Source: Emcibacter sp. (GTDB taxonomy: Bacteria; Pseudomonadota; Alphaproteobacteria; Sphingomonadales; Emcibacteraceae). From it: a stretch of 64,000 bases of DNA. Shown here one piece after another: positions 61,015 to 64,000 of this stretch. A model generated the notes under the pieces. That model worked only from the letters and a program-made list of their open reading frames with translations, had not been told where the DNA came from and made no database searches. A program made the position numbers and the translations under genes. Where the stretch lies: NCBI GenBank assembly GCA_021741205.1, contig JAIOYI010000001.1, forward strand, positions 310,001-374,000, read 5' to 3'. Each line of letters opens with the position of its first letter. The first letter of the stretch is position 1.

Positions 61015-62412
61015 TTAGTCGCCCGTCATAATACGGTCAATAAGTTCTTTTACCGTTGGTACAAAACCATTGCTGAAAAAAGGATCGGTCGAAAAATTAA
61101 ACGCCGAATGACCTGCAAACATAAGATTATTCTCAACGGACCCGCCGTGCGCAATATCCATCAGCGTTTTCTGAATACAAAAACTACGGGGATCAGCCCC
61201 ACGTCCTGTAGAATATTGGGTTTCTGGATTTTGTGACCAATTTGAAAATTTACATTGGCTAAGACAGCCCATACAATCTTTTTGATTTTGCCGAATGTCC
61301 TTGCACTCATCTGGAGTGGTAAAAACCAATGTAGCATCAGGCGTTTTCATAGCCTCGCCATATCCAGCTTTAATCCAACCTTCCGCTTTTGATTTGTCTT
61401 CTGGCTTTACAAAATATTTTTTCTTGCCCGCAAGAATCTCAGCAGAAAATTCCTCTGTCTGTTTGGCTTTGAAATCCACCTGACGTTCGGAACGGCCTTC
61501 TAGTTTCTTTAAGAATTGATTGCGTACGGCTGAAGAATAAAAACCCGTTGGGCTAAAGCGGTGCAATAAAATATCGCCTTCTTGAAGTTTGGTCAGCACA
61601 TCTTTCCATTTTTGGGGAATAGGGCTTTCTTTGGTCAGAAGGGGTCTTGTCCCAAATTGAAAGGCAATAAGCCCGATTTCAGGGTTATTAATCCATTTCA
61701 TCCAATCTCGAAGATACCAAACACCCCCCGCCATAATGATGGGCACCTTCTGAAGACCAAATTTATTCATCATCGCCCGCAAGGCTACCACGCGGGGATA
61801 GGGATCTTCGGGGATACGGTAATCTTCAGCGTTGGAAAGACCATTGTGACCGCCTGCAAGCCATGGATCTTCATAAACCACACTGCCGAGCCATTCCCCA
61901 TAAAGCTTATAGGCTCTTTTCCAAAGAATGCCAAAGGCCCGCGCAGAAGAAATAATGGGATGATAGAAAACTTTATGTTTGGCCGCTATTTCGCTGAGCT
62001 TATAGGGCATGCCAGCCCCGCAAGTAACCCCATGAACCAAGCCTTGAGCACGGGAAAGAACCCCCTCAAGGATAGTTTCTGCGCCACCCATTTCCCACAA
62101 TACATTAATATGAATACGGCCATTGCCGCCCGCCAAATCATGAGCCTGTCTTATTTGAGTAAGACCACCCGATATGGCATAATCGATTAATTCCTTATGG
62201 CGTTCGATACGTGTTTTTCCGTGATAAATCTGAGGAATGACATTCCCCGCATCATCGAAACTATCCGCATTAACACAACTGACAGTGCCAACACCACCTG
62301 CTGCGGCCCATGCCCCTGCGCTCTTGCCGTTCGTTGCAGAAATCCCTTTACCACCCTCTACAAGCGGTAAGACCTCTTTTCCAGACATCATCAACGGTTT
62401 TAGTAAACTCAT
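61015..62412 (-). CDS. Nitronate monooxygenase-like FMN enzyme
   Basis: The 465-aa TIM-barrel flavoprotein of the 2-nitropropane dioxygenase group has GVTCGAGMPYKLSEIAAKH (about residue 133), PIIMAGGVWYLRDW (about 224), and AFQFGTRPLLTKESP. A C-terminal extension beyond the usual about 330 aa carries a cysteine cluster (CKDIRQNQKDCMGCLSQC, about 385-402) that may bind metal or an Fe-S centre. The substrate is unknown; other members oxidise nitronates or act in enoyl reduction. Confidence 0.8.
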   Translation of the reverse strand: MSLLKPLMMSGKEVLPLVEGGKGISATNGKSAGAWAAAGGVGTVSCVNADSFDDAGNVIPQIYHGKTRIERHKELIDYAISGGLTQIRQAHDLAGGNGRIHINVLWEMGGAETILEGVLSRAQGLVHGVTCGAGMPYKLSEIAAKHKVFYHPIISSARAFGILWKRAYKLYGEWLGSVVYEDPWLAGGHNGLSNAEDYRIPEDPYPRVVALRAMMNKFGLQKVPIIMAGGVWYLRDWMKWINNPEIGLIAFQFGTRPLLTKESPIPQKWKDVLTKLQEGDILLHRFSPTGFYSSAVRNQFLKKLEGRSERQVDFKAKQTEEFSAEILAGKKKYFVKPEDKSKAEGWIKAGYGEAMKTPDATLVFTTPDECKDIRQNQKDCMGCLSQCKFSNWSQNPETQYSTGRGADPRSFCIQKTLMDIAHGGSVENNLMFAGHSAFNFSTDPFFSNGFVPTVKELIDRIMTGD

Positions 62413-62551
62413 ACCTGTCCTAACCTACTACCACCAGTTCCCGCCACCCAGTATCTATAATATGGCTGGATGGTTATCATCCCTATATAAGAATGATCCC
62501 ATTCCTATACAAGAACATAGCCTCACCCAGCCTTAATCATGGCAAAGAAAA

Positions 62552-64000
62552 TTATTCTTCTTCACCGTCTTTTTCTGGCGCATCTTCACCGGTTTCTTGG
62601 TTAACCGCACGACGACTTAAACGTACTTTTCCGCGATCATCTATACCCAAAACCTTGACTTTAATAATATCGCCTTCTTTAACCACATCAGAAACCTGTT
62701 TGACCCGATGATTTTCAAGTTCACTGATATGAACCAATCCATCCCGATTACCTAGGAAATTAACAAAAGCACCAAAATCAACGGTTTTGACGACTTTACC
62801 TTCGTAAATTTTACCCACTTCAGGCTCGGCAACAATGCCCTCAATCCATTTCAACGCGGCCTCAATAGCAGACAGGTCAGAAGAAGATACTTTAATGGTA
62901 CCGTCATCTGCGATATCAACCTTAGCACCCGTCACTTCACAGATTTCACGGATGACTTTGCCACCCGTTCCAATGACTTCACGGATTTTTTCACGGTTAA
63001 TCTGAATGGTTTCAATGCGAGGTGCATGATCGCTCATTTCTGTACGAGCACCCGACAGAGCGTTATTCATTTCGTTTAGGATATAGGCACGACCTTCGGA
63101 GGCTTGCTTTAAGGCAACGTCCATAATATTGCGGGTAATGCCCGTAATCTTAATATCCATCTGAAGTGATGTAATGCCTTCGCTGGTTCCAGCAACCTTA
63201 AAGTCCATATCACCAAGATGATCCTCATCACCCAGAATATCAGACAAAACAGCATAATCATCACCCTCTTTGATCAAACCCATAGCAATGCCAGAAACGG
63301 GACGTTTTAACGGAACCCCCGCATCCATCATAGCAAGAGAGGCGCCGCATACAGACGCCATAGAGGATGATCCATTAGATTCTGTAATCTCAGAAACCAC
63401 ACGGATTGTATAAGGGAATTCACTGTGATCAGGCAGAACCGCATGCAAGGCACGCCAAGCAAGCTTACCATGACCAATTTCACGGCGACCCGTTCCCCCC
63501 ATGCGACCGACTTCACCCACAGAATAGGGTGGGAAGTTATAATGCAGCATGAAGCGTTCTTTATAGGTACCCGTTAGTGCATCAATAAATTGTTCATCAT
63601 CACCCGTTCCAAGTGTTGTCACAACAACCGCCTGCGTTTCGCCCCGTGTAAATAGAGCAGAACCATGCGTACGGGGCAGAATGTTAACTTCTGATGATAT
63701 TTGACGAACCGTATCCAAAGCACGACCATCAATACGCTTTTTGGTTTTAATAATGTCACCACGAACAATGGTTTTTTCGAGCTTCTTCAGAAGATCACCG
63801 ACCAACCCGGCTTGAGCGACATCATCATTTTCGACCAATTCCGCTTTGATGCGGTCCTTGATTTCACCAATTTTTGTGGAGCGTACTTGTTTTACCGTTT
63901 CACCGTAAGCAGCCCTAAGATCGGCTTCTGCAAGTTTAGCAATTTTAGCGGCTAATTTCGAATGATCTGCTGCTTCTGGCAATTCTATAGGGTCTTTCGC
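62552..64000 (-). CDS. pnp: Polyribonucleotide nucleotidyltransferase, 5'-truncated at the window edge
   Basis: 3'-5' phosphorolytic exoribonuclease and degradosome partner. The frame is open past the right edge without a start, so the N-terminal RNase PH domain is outside. Present are the linker, the second RNase PH domain ([46 protein letters not shown]), the KH domain ([16 protein letters not shown]) and the C-terminal S1 domain ([15 protein letters not shown]). The acidic tail ends DGEEE. Confidence 0.96.
   Translation of the reverse strand, partial: AKDPIELPEAADHSKLAAKIAKLAEADLRAAYGETVKQVRSTKIGEIKDRIKAELVENDDVAQAGLVGDLLKKLEKTIVRGDIIKTKKRIDGRALDTVRQISSEVNILPRTHGSALFTRGETQAVVVTTLGTGDDEQFIDALTGTYKERFMLHYNFPPYSVGEVGRMGGTGRREIGHGKLAWRALHAVLPDHSEFPYTIRVVSEITESNGSSSMASVCGASLAMMDAGVPLKRPVSGIAMGLIKEGDDYAVLSDILGDEDHLGDMDFKVAGTSEGITSLQMDIKITGITRNIMDVALKQASEGRAYILNEMNNALSGARTEMSDHAPRIETIQINREKIREVIGTGGKVIREICEVTGAKVDIADDGTIKVSSSDLSAIEAALKWIEGIVAEPEVGKIYEGKVVKTVDFGAFVNFLGNRDGLVHISELENHRVKQVSDVVKEGDIIKVKVLGIDDRGKVRLSRRAVNQETGEDAPEKDGEEE

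Noticed and set aside
61582..62190. A 202-codon open frame on the plus strand inside the nitronate-monooxygenase gene
   Set aside because: It is antisense to a well-supported enzyme, has no family resemblance, and reflects the codon pattern of the coding strand.
62463..62535. Imperfect inverted GGCTGG/CCAGCC and a near-duplicate CCTATA-AAGAA element between pnp and the monooxygenase gene
   Set aside because: The arms are short, far apart and without a T-tract; the likeness is not above what the base composition could give.

Overview
The window is a gene-dense bacterial chromosome segment of moderate-to-low GC, roughly low-to-mid 40s percent by eye. The gene set points to an alphaproteobacterium. 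Evidence for this: a Fur-family Irr regulator, the linkage ubiB-ubiE-mutM-enoyl-CoA hydratase-rpsT-dnaA, a transglutaminase-like (BTLCP/LapG-type) protease, class Ia ribonucleotide reductase, and a PrsT-type TPR protein of XrtA/PEP-CTERM systems. The order or genus cannot be fixed from the sequence. No rRNA, tRNA, insertion sequence, prophage or CRISPR array was found. Both edge genes (kbl on the left, pnp on the right) are cut by the window.

Layout. 0-9.7 kb: threonine catabolism (kbl-tdh), msrA, an outer-membrane porin with an FNR/FixK-like box and a three-copy 23-bp repeat upstream, a three-gene MacAB/HlyD-like ABC exporter operon, and an NhaC-type antiporter. 9.7-16.5 kb: asparaginase and a TetR regulator, divergent from an FadH-like flavoenzyme whose promoter carries a perfect palindrome, then the large TPR protein. 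16.5-26.3 kb: nrdA-nrdB with a recognisable NrdR-box promoter, an 811-bp gene-free gap, and glutamate synthase gltB-gltD. 26.4-30.4 kb: slyX, a beta-hydroxyacid dehydrogenase, a DUF983 protein, an apparently exported methyltransferase, an SleB-type cell-wall hydrolase with a long structured leader, and a small FNR-type-promoter membrane protein.

30.6-35.6 kb is the most unusual part. It holds an HPt protein, a membrane sensor with a degenerate HD-GYP domain, a LapG-like cysteine protease with an intact triad, and a cytoplasmic protein with degenerate GGDEF-like and EAL domains. Together they look like a c-di-GMP-sensing module for surface-protein proteolysis without a canonical LapD. 35.6-41.9 kb: ankyrin protein, SCO1, YcgN-like, YgjP-like metalloprotease, MaoC-like protein, a class A PBP, a glyoxalase-fold protein and a peptide-deformylase-like protein that lacks key metal ligands.

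41.9-52.1 kb is the replication-initiation neighbourhood on the minus strand (rpsT, rhodanese, dnaA, dnaN, recF, gyrB) with mutM and an enoyl-CoA hydratase. 52.1-58.8 kb is a plus-strand run ubiE-ubiB-coaBC-dut-Rrf2-cysK-beta-grasp-E1. The last part couples cysteine synthase to a ubiquitin-fold protein without a C-terminal diglycine and a MoeB/ThiF-like enzyme. 58.8-64 kb: a D-2-hydroxyacid dehydrogenase, an SH3 protein, Irr, a nitronate-monooxygenase-like enzyme and pnp. Many convergent pairs abut or overlap by a few bases, with few classical terminators.
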